Below, one piece after another: positions 1-12,000 of a DNA stretch of 64,000 nt (its first letter is position 1; each line of letters opens with the position of its first letter). The DNA comes from Acanthaster planci (Eukaryota; Echinodermata; Asteroidea; Valvatida; Acanthasteridae). The stretch spans positions 659,732-723,731 of the forward strand of contig NW_019091470.1 in the NCBI RefSeq assembly GCF_001949145.1. The letters run 5' to 3'. Position numbers and translations under genes: made by a program. A model generated the notes under the pieces. That model was not told the DNA's origin. It worked only from the letters and a program-made list of their open reading frames with translations, and searched no databases.

Positions 1-66
1 GCCCAGCAGAAGCGGGTCACCCTGATGGACGAGAAGGCCATCAAGCTGAAGATGCTTCATGAGAGG
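1..66 (+). CDS. SCAPER: SCAPER exon A (5' truncated by window edge)
   Basis: Frame 1 reads 22 codons beginning AQQKRVTLMDEKAIKLKMLH and ends at AGG before the donor GTAAGA at 67. The sequence is charged and heptad-like, as expected for the coiled coil that precedes the zinc finger. The true exon start is outside the window. The intron after it is phase 0. Confidence 0.85.
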
Positions 67-3000
67 GTAAGAGATGACCGCTGGTGCATCCGGGAGTGAT
101 CCTTAGAAGCTATGAGAGCAAAAAAACACAAAGTCTGTCCCCAGCTGCTATGGCTCATCAAGCCAGTGTTAATCAGTGTTGCAGTCAAAACCTCTTCAGA
201 CCAATCCATGGTCCCTGCAGGACCATCATGAGACCAGCACAAAACCTCCAGTCTGACATGTGTCTAAAGGCAAAGCGAATTTGACGTCGCGAAAGACTTG
301 CAGCAAAAATTCGCTCAAGTTGAAAATGCGCTCAACTTTTGTGAATTGCGCAGTGCGAATGTTTGACAAGGTGTCCCAAATTTGCGCTTGCGTTCGCCTT
401 CTTGCCAAGTGCAAACCGGCTTTAATGTTTTGATGTGGTCGATCGCCCGCAGATCGAAGAAGTCCGGGAGTGGAAGGAGGAGCTCCTGATGCTAAAGAAG
501 AAGGAGATGGAGGAGAAGCAGCTGCGGGCGGAGCAGAAGAGGCAAATGCAGCTGGAGGCGGTCAGGAGGAAAGCGCAGGAGGAGGAGCACAAGGTGAGAT
601 GGGGAACTAGACTTGGGGGGGGGGCAGTGGCAGGTTGCCCCCTTGGCCATGCAGCGGTCTGCTGGTTGTCATGCCTGGAAGCGTAGATTCCAAAAAAGTG
701 CCTGCCTTTCAGCATGCTGCCTTGTGATCGGTTGAGCCGCTGTGACATCTCATTCGCATGTTATTTGCTCTCTTTGCACCCTTGCCGTTTTGAAATGCTG
801 ACTTGGCTCATTGTTGCATCCCTGATACTGCGAGAATTCTAAATTGCCAGAGAACAGTTCGCATGATTTTAATAAATTGACGCCGGGGTGCTCTAATTCT
901 AAGAAAACAAATATTTTGGGACCACTTGTCATTGTGATTCTGTACGCCATAGTTACACATCGTCATGTTCAAATTGGCTCTCGTTTGTTGAATAGGCCAA
1001 CGAGATTGCATTCATCAACAGCCTGGAGGCCCAAAACAAGCGGCACGACATCCTGGCCCGCCACCAGGGGCACGAGGCGCGGCTGCAGGACCTGATGGAA
1101 GAGAGACAACGCAGGCAGGTGGAGAAGGCGGCTAAGGAAGAGGCTGTGCAGGTGAGAAATGGCTACGGCTATGTCCATTAAATGGCAGCGTGTCAGTGGC
1201 AACATTCAAAGTCATAGCCACAAGACAGGCCGGAGAAGGCGGCCATAGAAGAGGCTGTTGCGAGTGTGACTCAAAATGGCCATTCTGCAATTCTATCTTC
1301 CATCTTTAGTGTTCGATACTGAGAGGGGCCAAAGGTATTAGCTGGAGAGGCAGCTTGCATGTTTGAGCTCTCTTCTTTAGGTATTTATGCAGTAGGCCTA
1401 GCCAAAACATGACATACATGTACCCCCCTCCCCCCTTTGATTTCCAGGAGAGGAGGAAGGCCCTGGAGGAAGAGAGGATGGCCCGCCTCAAGGAGATGCA
1501 GAAGCATCGGCAGAATCAAGCTGACAAGCTGAATGTCCTCAAGGAACAGAGGGAGAAAGCCAGGGAGTCGGCCGTCAAAGAACGGGCCAAGTAAGGGACG
1601 AGCTACTCAGCCTCCGCACACTACTGGCCATCACAAAAGCCCAGTCAAAAGTCCAGCCACACATCCTCTCATGAGACCAATCATTGAGCCGCAGGGTGAT
1701 CCACGACAAAGGAATGCCCGTGTCATGTGACTTGTGAGGGACTTGGGGGAACTCGTGATGGACTCGACCACCATACTGTCAACTTCTTTGATTGCCACGC
1801 GTATTAACTGAAGCCATCACGTTATTTACCCCAGCTCCCCAGATGTGTTTGGAAAGAACCCTCTTGAATCCTCGTAAATTGATTGTTGCGAAAGGGTTGA
1901 GTGGAATGTTCTTTACGTACAACTAAAAAAACACAAAATTGCTGAAAAGAAGCTACCTGCTTGTGATGTAGAATGCAAGAAATACTGTGCAATTACAGGG
2001 CAGAAAATGACTTTGATCCCTCTTGGTTGGAGATCTTTTTTTCTCAAATAAAACCAAGTTGTGGCGTTGTGTTTCTCATGATGGCTGAATAACAAGGGTT
2101 TTTTCTTTCGTTCTTCAGAGAGCGAGAGCAGAGACTGTCTGCGCTGAATGCGGCCCAGCAGGCCAAGGAGGAAGAAATACAGAAGAAGATCCAACAGAAG
2201 GTAGGGGGGAAAAAAATGTATGGCTCATCTCAAGGGCCAAAATGGGATTTCCATTTGATGAATGGTCACCAGATGTTGAAAGCTGAGATGTTCATCTTCG
2301 TTACCATGACAAAATGTGATCATTGTTTCCTTTTTTGGAAATTGGGGTTCAGTAAAGCAACGTTCATTTCTACTAGGGCTACAGATCCTGTTAGGAAAAC
2401 ATCACAGAGCTTATTTCGCTGTGCATTATGCAAATGACTTTTCCACCCTGTATTGAATGATTTTGTTTGTTTATTTTCCTCCAATAATGCATTTTGGTGC
2501 CAAGTACAGGATGAAGTGACAATTAGGAAGCCGATGAAGACATGTTCAGTTTTAGAGGTGGGAGGAAAACTCATGATGAATACTCCAGGGAGACCCACAG
2601 GATCAGGCAGAGGCAGGGAATGAAAGCCCTATCCACATGCTGACCTCGGTGGGATTTGAACCCGGGTCGCAGAGGTGGAAGGCGAGGAAACACAGCCACT
2701 ACGCCAACCTGACTCCAAGATGTGATATTGCACAAGACTGATGTGTCCTGAATTAATAGATTTGGGGTTAAAATGTGCACAGGACATCGGTGGAAAAAAT
2801 ATACAGTACGGTGGTGATCACTGTTGCTAGAAGAATCTTGAGGTTATCCCTCAGTGTCGCTGGTCCCTTTCTATCGACAGCACGACGAGACAACACGGCG
2901 GCACAACCAGCAGATCGAGCAGAAGCGCGAGAAGGCCATCGAGCTGAGCATGCTCAGGCACTATCGTACCACCGACGTCGCCCCCCACCACAACCCCTAC

Positions 3001-6000
3001 GAGAACAAGAAGATGTGCTCGCTGTGCAGCGTCATGGTACGCATTGTTTTGAACGCATTCTCTTGCCGAGTACTTACAATGCATTATAGTATAGTGTGCA
3101 GTATTTATTTTTCATGAGACGATTCCTGTATTGTATTAATAGTACACTTATATTTTTCATTTTTTACAATGTATATGTATGGTTATTAAGCACTGTCGGT
3201 ATATCGATATATCGATATGGGTTTGATATCAATATCGCCGATGTTTGTTATTTGGTAAAATCGATATATCAAAAATATCGGATTTTGGAGAAATATCGAA
3301 AACATTTCAACTTCAAAAACATTGATATTGAAATTTATATTGAAAATATCGCTACCGAGGAACAAACTTTATTAAAAAATACAAAAGTGCATTGTCACAT
3401 TACGTAGGCAATATGGACACTAGAACATGTAGCCAAAGTGAATTGGATCACACCATTGTGGTGTAGGGGTGTACCCTGAGAACAATTCACCAGTAATTCA
3501 TGCCTGTTATAATACCTTGAAAATTATAAGGAATAAAATTTGATATATGGATAATATCGATATAAACAACCCTGATATATCGGTATTGGCCAAAAAATGA
3601 CATTGACAGTGCCTAATGGGTGTCTCCTTCCCCCTTTCTTTGCTTTTCCCCTCCCTTCCCTCTTTCCTTCATTCCCTTTTCCCCCGCCCAACACATGCCC
3701 ATTCCCACGTACTTACCTTACATACCTACTGTGGACATTCCTTTACTTTCGTGCAGTTAAGAAAACTCAGTGAAAATACCCTTTTTTTCTTGAACTGGGA
3801 ACACGTTTTTCAGCCGTTTTTTTTGTACAAGGTTTCCTTGACTTTTCCTCTTCCTTTTATGATGGATGACCCCTCCCCCAAAACGCCTCTGAACCTCTTT
3901 TCCAGAGAAGGGGAAACGTCCTGTGGACGTGTGTAAGTCCACAAAACGTCTTCCTTTCCTGCATCGTGTGGACATCTTTTGTTCACAAGTCCACACTAGG
4001 TATGGTAGGTTAGCGCACCCATACTGTTAGGTTTATTCAGTTTTATAGACTTCAAAATACAATGTCTCTTTGCCGTTTTCATGCCATCTGTCTTTTTAAT
4101 CTCTTTGATGTGTGATTTTTGTAAATTGATCCATGTGTTGTTGTTAGATGTTGTGCTTTGTTCTGCATATTTTGTCACAATTTTTGTAAGATGAGCCCGT
4201 GTACGTGTTCCTTTTCCTCTTAATTGGATGAGTTAATATTGAAATATTGAAACATTGAAATTCCAAGAAGAGCCCTATTACCCATTTAATTCCCTTTCGT
4301 CATGTAACGATTCCTTGAGAACTGTTTCTCTTGTATCACCTGTTTTTCCCAAAAGTGACACACCAGTTTTACAGTCTGGTCCAGGTTGAGGGAGAGTGGA
4401 TGACCCGGTTGACAAATTTGTGTGAATTTATTGCCTACATGACAACAGTCATCCGCATCTCATCTTTAATCTTATTGCGCGTTCCAATTGAGTTGGTCGC
4501 AGTGTTGTTGATACTGTCGTTTGCTATTCACGCAACTGTCTATGCATGAGCACAGAACAGTTTTAATACAAAAAGAGAGAAACAGCCTTGAAGCACTTGC
4601 ACGTAATGAGTTCAGATAAACCCTTTCACCTCTTTAGTTCCAACCAGAGCCTAGTTTTAAATCCTGTCAAAGAGGAGTAACTCCCGGCTGAAAGATTGGG
4701 CAACTCACTGCATCAGCCTGGGGGGCAACAAACGAAAGAAAGGTTTTGAGATTGCCAACAGACCGAGGATTGTTGAGGCCTCCTGCGAAGGGACACCAGT
4801 TCTAATCTTGCTTTCCCGTCGTCCGCAGATTCCGTCAGAGGTGTACCTCCTGAGCCACCTGCGAGGCAAGAAACATAAAGAGGCCGTCCTGGACAAGCAC
4901 CAGGGAAAGCACATGACCGACGAAGAGATTGTAAGTCAAGAAATGACTCTAACCTCTAATCCATGAATAGTAGGCCTATGCTGTTCGCAGAGTAAGTGAC
5001 TTTCCATTTGCCAATGAGTGATACGAATTTCAGAATATCAACATTGTCCGAGCAAGATAGGTATTGTTCCTACATGTACCATTGGTGTGTGATGTAATTG
5101 ATCCGTCGTGTTGAGATGCCACCATTGTAGTTATAACTGTGAACAAAAAAACAGTTAATTGTGTGTGACTTCTGAACTGACCATACATACCTGTCCGTCC
5201 ACACACTTTCTTCATCAAATTATGTTCTTTGTGAAATTCGTGCACAAATTACACGAGGTGTTCATAAAACACTGCCAGCCGTGGTGGAAATTTGTGTAGT
5301 GTGCACGGCATATTTATCAGGCGAGCCAGTTGTGCACAAATTGTACAGTATTCAAGTTGACTGGGGAAAAAACAGCAGAGACTGCTCTAAAGTAACGCTT
5401 TCATGAGGTTTTAAATTGAATGAGTTGAAAAGATCTCCAAATTTTAAATTAAAGAAGTAATTTCCAAACAATTGTGGAAAAACATCTCTTTCTAGTTTGA
5501 CACTTTATGCAAATTATGTTCGGGAACTGCTTGTCGTCGTCCTGAGTCAATTCGGCGATTTTTCTGGTCCATTTCACCCGACCGATGCTTGCTCTTTTTT
5601 TTGCGCGATGGCTGCTCAGGAGAGCTACTCCCTCAAGATGCTGGTGGAGGCCTCGCCCGACCGACCCGACCCCCAGGAGCTGGCGGAGAAGGAGCGACAG
5701 AAGGGGTGCCGCAAGCGGGCGCGCAAGCTGCGGCAGCGGATGGCCGCCAAGGGCAAGGAGTATGAGAACAACCTGCTGTCTAAGCCCCAGGGTAACGAGT
5801 CGCAGCTCAGGGCCAAGTGAGTCGGTTGCCCCCCCTCCTTCCCTCCACCCCTCGCGCCAAGGCCATCCTGGCGTTTTCCTTGGTTATTCATTGTCTACGT
5901 GGCAAGGAGTCAACAAGCAGGCCTTGCTCAGAAATACTTCCCCAGAGCAAGTTTTGGGTTCACAATTTGAATAGAAAAACGCGTAAACTGAAGAGTGTCT

Positions 6001-9000
6001 TCTCCGAACATCATCATGCTAAGAGGGCTGTCATTTGTTCCGAAAAGCTCGAACAGTTTTCTTAAAAACCAGCGCACTCATCAGTACAGTTAACCTCAAA
6101 ATGATATCAAATTGAAGAGGAATTCAAAGACCCGAGAAAAATTACGTGGCAAGAACCTTTTTGTTTCAGTTGGTGTTTCCCCCATTCCTTTCCATCCTCC
6201 AGGCTGCAGAAGCTGATCAAGGATCTGACCAAGTACCTGCAGTCCCAGACCTCCACGGGTCCCTGGGAGCAGAGCAAAGTGTCGGCCATGGACAGGGCCC
6301 TGGGAGAGCTCAACCGCATCCTGGCCAAGAAGGTTGGTTTGTGCCCGAGCTGCCTCCTACTCTCCTGCTTTCTTCCTTGTTTGCATTTTTTATTTTCTTG
6401 TGAAAGTTCCAACACAATTTTTACCTTTAAAACTTATATGTAACAGAACATGGAGCTTATTAATTCATGTTTAAAACCTGTGAGATTTGCTGAAAGACAT
6501 GAAAGCACTGACCGGCAAGAGAGTTGAGAAAATCGTCTGCCACATTGGAAAAATCCACTGTTGGAAAAAAATTCTGCCTCCTTTGAAACCAAAACCCTAA
6601 ATGAGAAGCAATTTTATCTGTAATCGGGCTAACATGTACAGCAATGACTTCCTTTCTGATCGCCCCAGGAACAAGCCGACCAGATAACCTTCAGGACCTG
6701 CGGTGGCCTGTCCACGCTCAGCCGCATCCTGATGCTGATAGACACGGGCAGCAACGCACCGTCCCACGCCATTCCTCCCAGGTAAGTTAACAGTCTCTCT
6801 CTCTTCTTGTTTCAACCCTTAAAATGGCCGCCTGCTGTGTTAATGCCTTCTGGCAGCCAAAGCTTGGGATCAACACTATCTTTGTCCCCCCTCTGCCCTT
6901 TTGTCTTGCCTCACATGTCTCTTTGGATACACACCTCACGATATATCCATTCGTCTCGCATCTTGTGGACAAAGAGTAAATTGTTGATGATTCACATTAT
7001 TTGTCCTCACCACAAACAGTTTTTATGACCCTTTGTGTGAAAAAGTTTGGCGCTCCATGGAAAGAAAAAAATAACCAGCAGTATATTTGAGTCGGTCGCC
7101 AAATGTGTGCAAGACTCAAAACTCATACTAAGACTCAGTGTGTGATAACCGATGATGCAGTGTGAGAGGATGTACAGCGGACGGACTCAACCTGTCTCAT
7201 ATTCATTTTTTTTACCTTGTCGTCTTGAAGTCATGAATTCACTCACGAATGAGTTTTAACTTCAATATGATTAACAAGTGCAGCAGTATTTGGGTAACTT
7301 CTGTTCTATGCATTGCTGGAATTTCAGGCTGTTCATGGTGAAAGACAGCAATAGGTGGAAAGGCTTGTGGTAGCACCATGCGAAGGAACGCATCTCTTAT
7401 GAGTATGTGTGGTTCTGAAAAGAATCGGGAGTATACTCAGCGTTTCAGACTGCGTGCTCAGTCCGTCGTCAGGAGACACAGGAGACACGAATGAGTTTTA
7501 ATTTAATGTAATAAGCAACTGTAGCAGTATTTGGGTAACTTCTGTTCTGTGAATTGCCTTCGGCAGCCGGAATTCCAGGCTATTTATAGTGAAAGACAGC
7601 TAGTTCGTCGTCAGTCTCCGAACGACGGACTGAGCATGCAGTCCGAAATGTTGAGTATACTCCTGGTTCTTTTCAGAACCACACATACCCGGTACTCATA
7701 AGAGATGCATTCCTTCGTATGGTGCTACCGCAAGCGTTTCTGCCTTTGGCAGCCTTGCGAATGATGGATATCTTTGATAAGTGGGCAATTCAAGAAATTA
7801 GGGGTCCATTTTTTTTCGTGTCCGTGTCACATCTGACTTGATTTTTTTAAGTTCAGAACACATTTTGTGATTTCCAAGAGTGATGAATTAATGCAAATTG
7901 CCCGCCAAACAAATAGTTAAAGGTTGAAATCAGTTCCGGTGATATTTCCATGTCAAGATGTAACGGACACAAAAATGTCACACTCTTGGATCCCCAATTT
8001 CAGGAATTACCCACAAGCTTTTGTCGGCTGTATGTATCCTCATCTGGCATCTGTCTGTGTCTTATCAAATCTATACTGAGAAGTTTCCTGGCGTTGAACT
8101 TTTTTCCCCTTTTCTTTGTTATTTGTCTTCGCACATCTTCATCTGTCCTCTTCTTATCTGACGTTTGCGGATGCTGTGTGGCTCTGGTAGTTCCACACCG
8201 TGCAGCATTGTCCCTGCCAAGTGAGTAGGCATCTCTGCCGTCTTCAGCTCAAGTTTTTTCGGACATTCCCTCTGTTTTTTGTCTCGTGCAGTTGTTGTCT
8301 TGCGCTTTCTTTAATCATTAGTCGATCTGTTTGTTTTATTTTTTTTTCCATGCATGTGCATACATTTCTTTCCTTACACTTCTCCCCCCCCCAAAGCGAT
8401 TGTTTCCATGGCGTATCTGCAAACTCTGTCTCGAGCAAAAGCACCCCCTTGAAAAGAGCTACATTGGTCGGAGCGTTCAATTTGTTGGTAGCGATGCGAC
8501 TGTGACGTGTGCATTTCCTAGTCGTTCGTGAACCAACCAAGTTCAGTTCTGACCAAAGGAGCCTCCGTTGCTAAGAAAAGTGCGCCCTCTCTCGGTCCAG
8601 CTCGAGGCTCATGCTAGTACCTCTCTGTATACTGAATGCAAGACTAGTATTTGCTTCTAGTTTGAGTTGCTAGTTTAGTAAATTTGTTGAGCTGTTGTCC
8701 CTGTAGTTGGGTAAAATACTACCAGAGAGAGAGAGAAAAAAAAATGCTAAGCCAACCATGAACCTTTGGAGTAAAACAGAACCACGCCCCCTTAACACAT
8801 GCAAAATTGAAGCTGAAGGCCGCGACAGCTTTCTGTGTTCGTTTGACGCTGTTTGACGGTACCCCGTATCTCCCCCCCCTATAGATCTGTGTGCAGTGCG
8901 GCCACCGCGTTCAGGCTAGCCTGCAAGGGCTGCTTCGACAACTGCCAGTATGCGCTGTACAGCGGCAAGCTGGCACCCATCGTGGAGCTGCTGGTCCATC

Positions 9001-12000
9001 AACTGGGGGTAAGTTTGAAAATAGTGTCGCCGTAAGAAGCCTCCGATGTGATCTTTTCCCCGACGCCCTGGGGGGAAAGTGGTATCTGAAAAGTGTTGTC
9101 AACTGGCCGGTGCTCGAGGAAATAATTTTAGAATTAGAGTCACAATTAGTTTGGACTCGAGACTTCTCTTTAAGTCTTATATGAGACTTCTCTTGTTCAA
9201 AATGGCTTGTGACTTGACCTGAGTGAAGTGGAATTATTGACATTACTGACTTTGCTGTGGAAAGAAAGGTGGACCTTCTACGTGTGAAAGCAAGCCTGTC
9301 TGTTTTTGCCTTACCGATATTTCATCTTTGTGCATAGCATAATTGGGGGAAAATATGAGACAGGCCTTGAGCCAGATCCGTTTTGCAAAACATCACAGGC
9401 CACATCAGTTGGTAAAGGATGTCAAAGAAGATGCACATGTGCTGCACGGACTTCGATCTTTAGGTAGACTTGAAAAAAATGATTGGGGAGTTGTAGCCTG
9501 TGACTTGAATTACCTTGCAGACAAATGGCTCGATTTCAACACTGGTGTGTGATCGGCGCTACCATCCTCGAACCTTAAAAATCTCCCTAAAATCCTGGTG
9601 AACTTTGAGGACTTTTTGAGATGTAGGGAATGGGATTTCATAAATAAAAAAAAGGATAAGAAAGTTCATTGAATCGGATGTTTTCGGAGTGTGACACCAC
9701 CCATCATCAATAATCACCGAGCGTCATTCTTTGCACGCAGCTGATGGCCCCAAACTCTTCGACGGGCCACCCCGCGGCCCCGGTCCCCGAGACCCTGTCG
9801 GACCCCGTGGCCAGCTGCCTGATGCAGCTGCTGTCGGCCGTCCTGCTCTGCCTGGTCAAGCACCGGCCTCAGAGCCCCTCGTCCGACAGCCGGGCCTCGG
9901 GGGCCCAGAAGAAGCAGATGGACACCTTTGACCAGTGCGGCCAGGACCTCATCAGGTACCGTCGGAAGATTTCCTTCGACTTGTAAAGCTATCCTTTTTT
10001 TTTTCAATGGAGACCAATCTGAGAGAAGCCATTATTGTGAATACAGCCATGGATCGCGAGTGGCCGACATGTTAGTCTCAATACATCCAGGGTTCCCGCG
10101 ACCTGGAAAAGTCGTGAAAAAAGTCATGGAAATTTGTTTTCATTCTCCAGGCCTGGAAAAGTTACAGAAGTTTGTAAAAATAGCTAAAGTCATGGAAAAG
10201 TCATGGAAGTTTCCTAACACTGTGTGTGATATCTGTTATCAGAAATAAGTGCATAAAGGCGTGATTTTTATTTGCAATTTGAAAAGTGTAAATAGTCCAT
10301 GAAATTCTTTATTGGGTCATGGATTTTCATAATTTGGTCATGGAAAAGTCATGGAATTTTCATTGTCCTTTAGGTGCTGTAACCCTGTGCAATGCCCAGA
10401 AATAGAATTAAAAAATACAAAAGTTGCAAAATATTTCTGAACTCTTTGGCATTGTAGAGATTCATTCAGGCAGGTATTATTTCTGGGTTATTTCAGGTTA
10501 TACACGGATGTTTTGAAGGATTTATTTGGGAGATGTGTAAAAGAATGGATGCCTCACTCTCATGCAATGGAAATAGTTGTCTTCTGTGACAGATGGAATG
10601 TTCCGTTTCAGTTCACATCATGGAATGGAACATTCTCCCTGCCACCTCATGAAATCATTGTCACCACTGCACACACCATGCAATATTTGCATATCCAGAT
10701 GTACCTGGTAATAAGTTATTCAGGAAAAAATGCAGGCTGTTTGATAATTTGATTTATTTATTTCAGAGATATTCAGTTTACCAGACTGTCCAAAATCTGT
10801 ATTGTTCAACCTGTTTCAAACCCCGAGATTCATGAGTGCTCCTGGCAAAGCAGAAATTGTTTTTCTGTATTCAAGAACAGCTCTCCCTGATAATATTTTG
10901 TATGATTTACATAAAACTTTCCATCATAATGAGCACAAAACATCAGCAGAGGAAAAACTGGTAAAAGATATTGCAGAACATGCGCAAATGGTCGAAAGTG
11001 TTAGCAGGAATTCCTGACTTTTCTTTCCATCATAATTAAAACTTTCCATCATAATGAGCACAAAACATCAGCAGAGGAAAAACTGGTAAAAGATATTGCA
11101 GAACATGCGCAAATGGTCCAAAGTGTTAGCAGGAATTCCTGACCTTTCTTATGCACACAGCTACTTGGTATGCTGCGGTGTGATCGACAGTCTCACATCC
11201 TGCTTCAACCGGGTGCGGGGGACTGTGGATGAGGACCCGGCCCTGGCCGACTTCCTGCAGCACAGCCTGGGGCTGCTGGGAGCCATGACCAAGTTTGTCT
11301 CCGCCGCCTCCAGCAGGTATCCTGAAGCCCGACATTCGGAAATGATAAATTTTTTTTTCCCAGTTCAGTCCCAATAAAACAGGAGACGTTTTGACGTCCA
11401 TGCTGGCCATGTTTTCAGCACTGTGTACTAGAATATGGAGTTTTTTGATGCCGTAAAAAAAATTTTTGATGAACCTACACCAAATGTAGGATTTGTGCAA
11501 TATTAGTTTGTGGTACAGGATTGATTTTAGGATAATTAGTGGACCTGACAAACATTTTATATAATGCAAACAACTTGAACGAGGAAAGTCAGGAGGACAG
11601 GCCCCCTTACCGTTCTGTATTGTGAATTCCTTTTTTTTCTTCTTCAAAATGCGCAGGCTGGGGAGTGTCTTTGCCAGCAAGAAGGAGGACCCCACCCAGC
11701 TCCTGGCTGCCTTCCGGGCCACGGGGCTGGGCGGCATCGTGTCGCTGCTGTACGGCGTGCTGCTGCACGGGGGCAACCCGGCTCGGGGCGGCCCGGCCCC
11801 GCCCCCCGAGCTACCCGAGCACACGCTGAGCGTGGTGACAGCCGGTATCCGCATGCTGGGCAGCCTGGCGGCGCTGGACCTGGAGATGATGCAGGTACGT
11901 GGAAACAGCGTATTACCCATTGGGCACTCTCAGTCCGTGGCGTGCTCCCTGGCCTTCAACAGCGAAGGTGCACATTGATTGCAAATTCAGGCATACGTTA

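Larger units (their letters stand above)
67..2880 (+). other. SCAPER introns 1-5 of the window
   Basis: Five short introns: 67-452, 594-995, 1152-1447, 1591-2118 and 2201-2880. Intron 1 holds a patch of repeated GCGAAT/AATTCGC words at 268-402 that may be a decayed inverted-repeat element. Intron 5 holds a tRNA-derived SINE. I see nothing else specific. Confidence 0.8.
6782..8884 (+). other. SCAPER intron 10, filled by transposon remnants
   Basis: At 2,103 bp this is the longest intron outside the terminal one. It contains direct repeats (7243-7355 and 7488-7602), a long foldback (7361-7745) and a TIR element (7781-8014). The last 850 bp are T-rich and ordinary, apart from a GA run at 8725-8745. 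Confidence 0.8.
9956..11160 (+). other. SCAPER intron 12
   Basis: A 1,205-bp intron that carries the CAGGGTT-ended element (10088-10387) and ends in a 113-bp tandem duplication directly before the exon M acceptor. Between them, 10390-10910 is AT-rich with repeated ATGGAATG/GGAACATT words and nothing recognisable. Confidence 0.8.

Noticed and set aside
435-452. ATG at 435 as an initiation codon for an exon B isoform
   Set aside because: It lies before a good acceptor (CCCGCAG), and the preceding exon joins in phase at 453. There is no sign of a promoter.
2652-2716. Possible functional tRNA gene on the minus strand
   Set aside because: A- and B-box words are present, but I could not pair a proper acceptor stem or anticodon arm. 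The SINE-type body attached downstream points to a retroelement.
11126-11920. 264-codon reading frame on the minus strand
   Set aside because: It runs antisense across SCAPER exons M and N and the intron between. The plus-strand exons fit a known family with correct splice phase, so this is a composition shadow.
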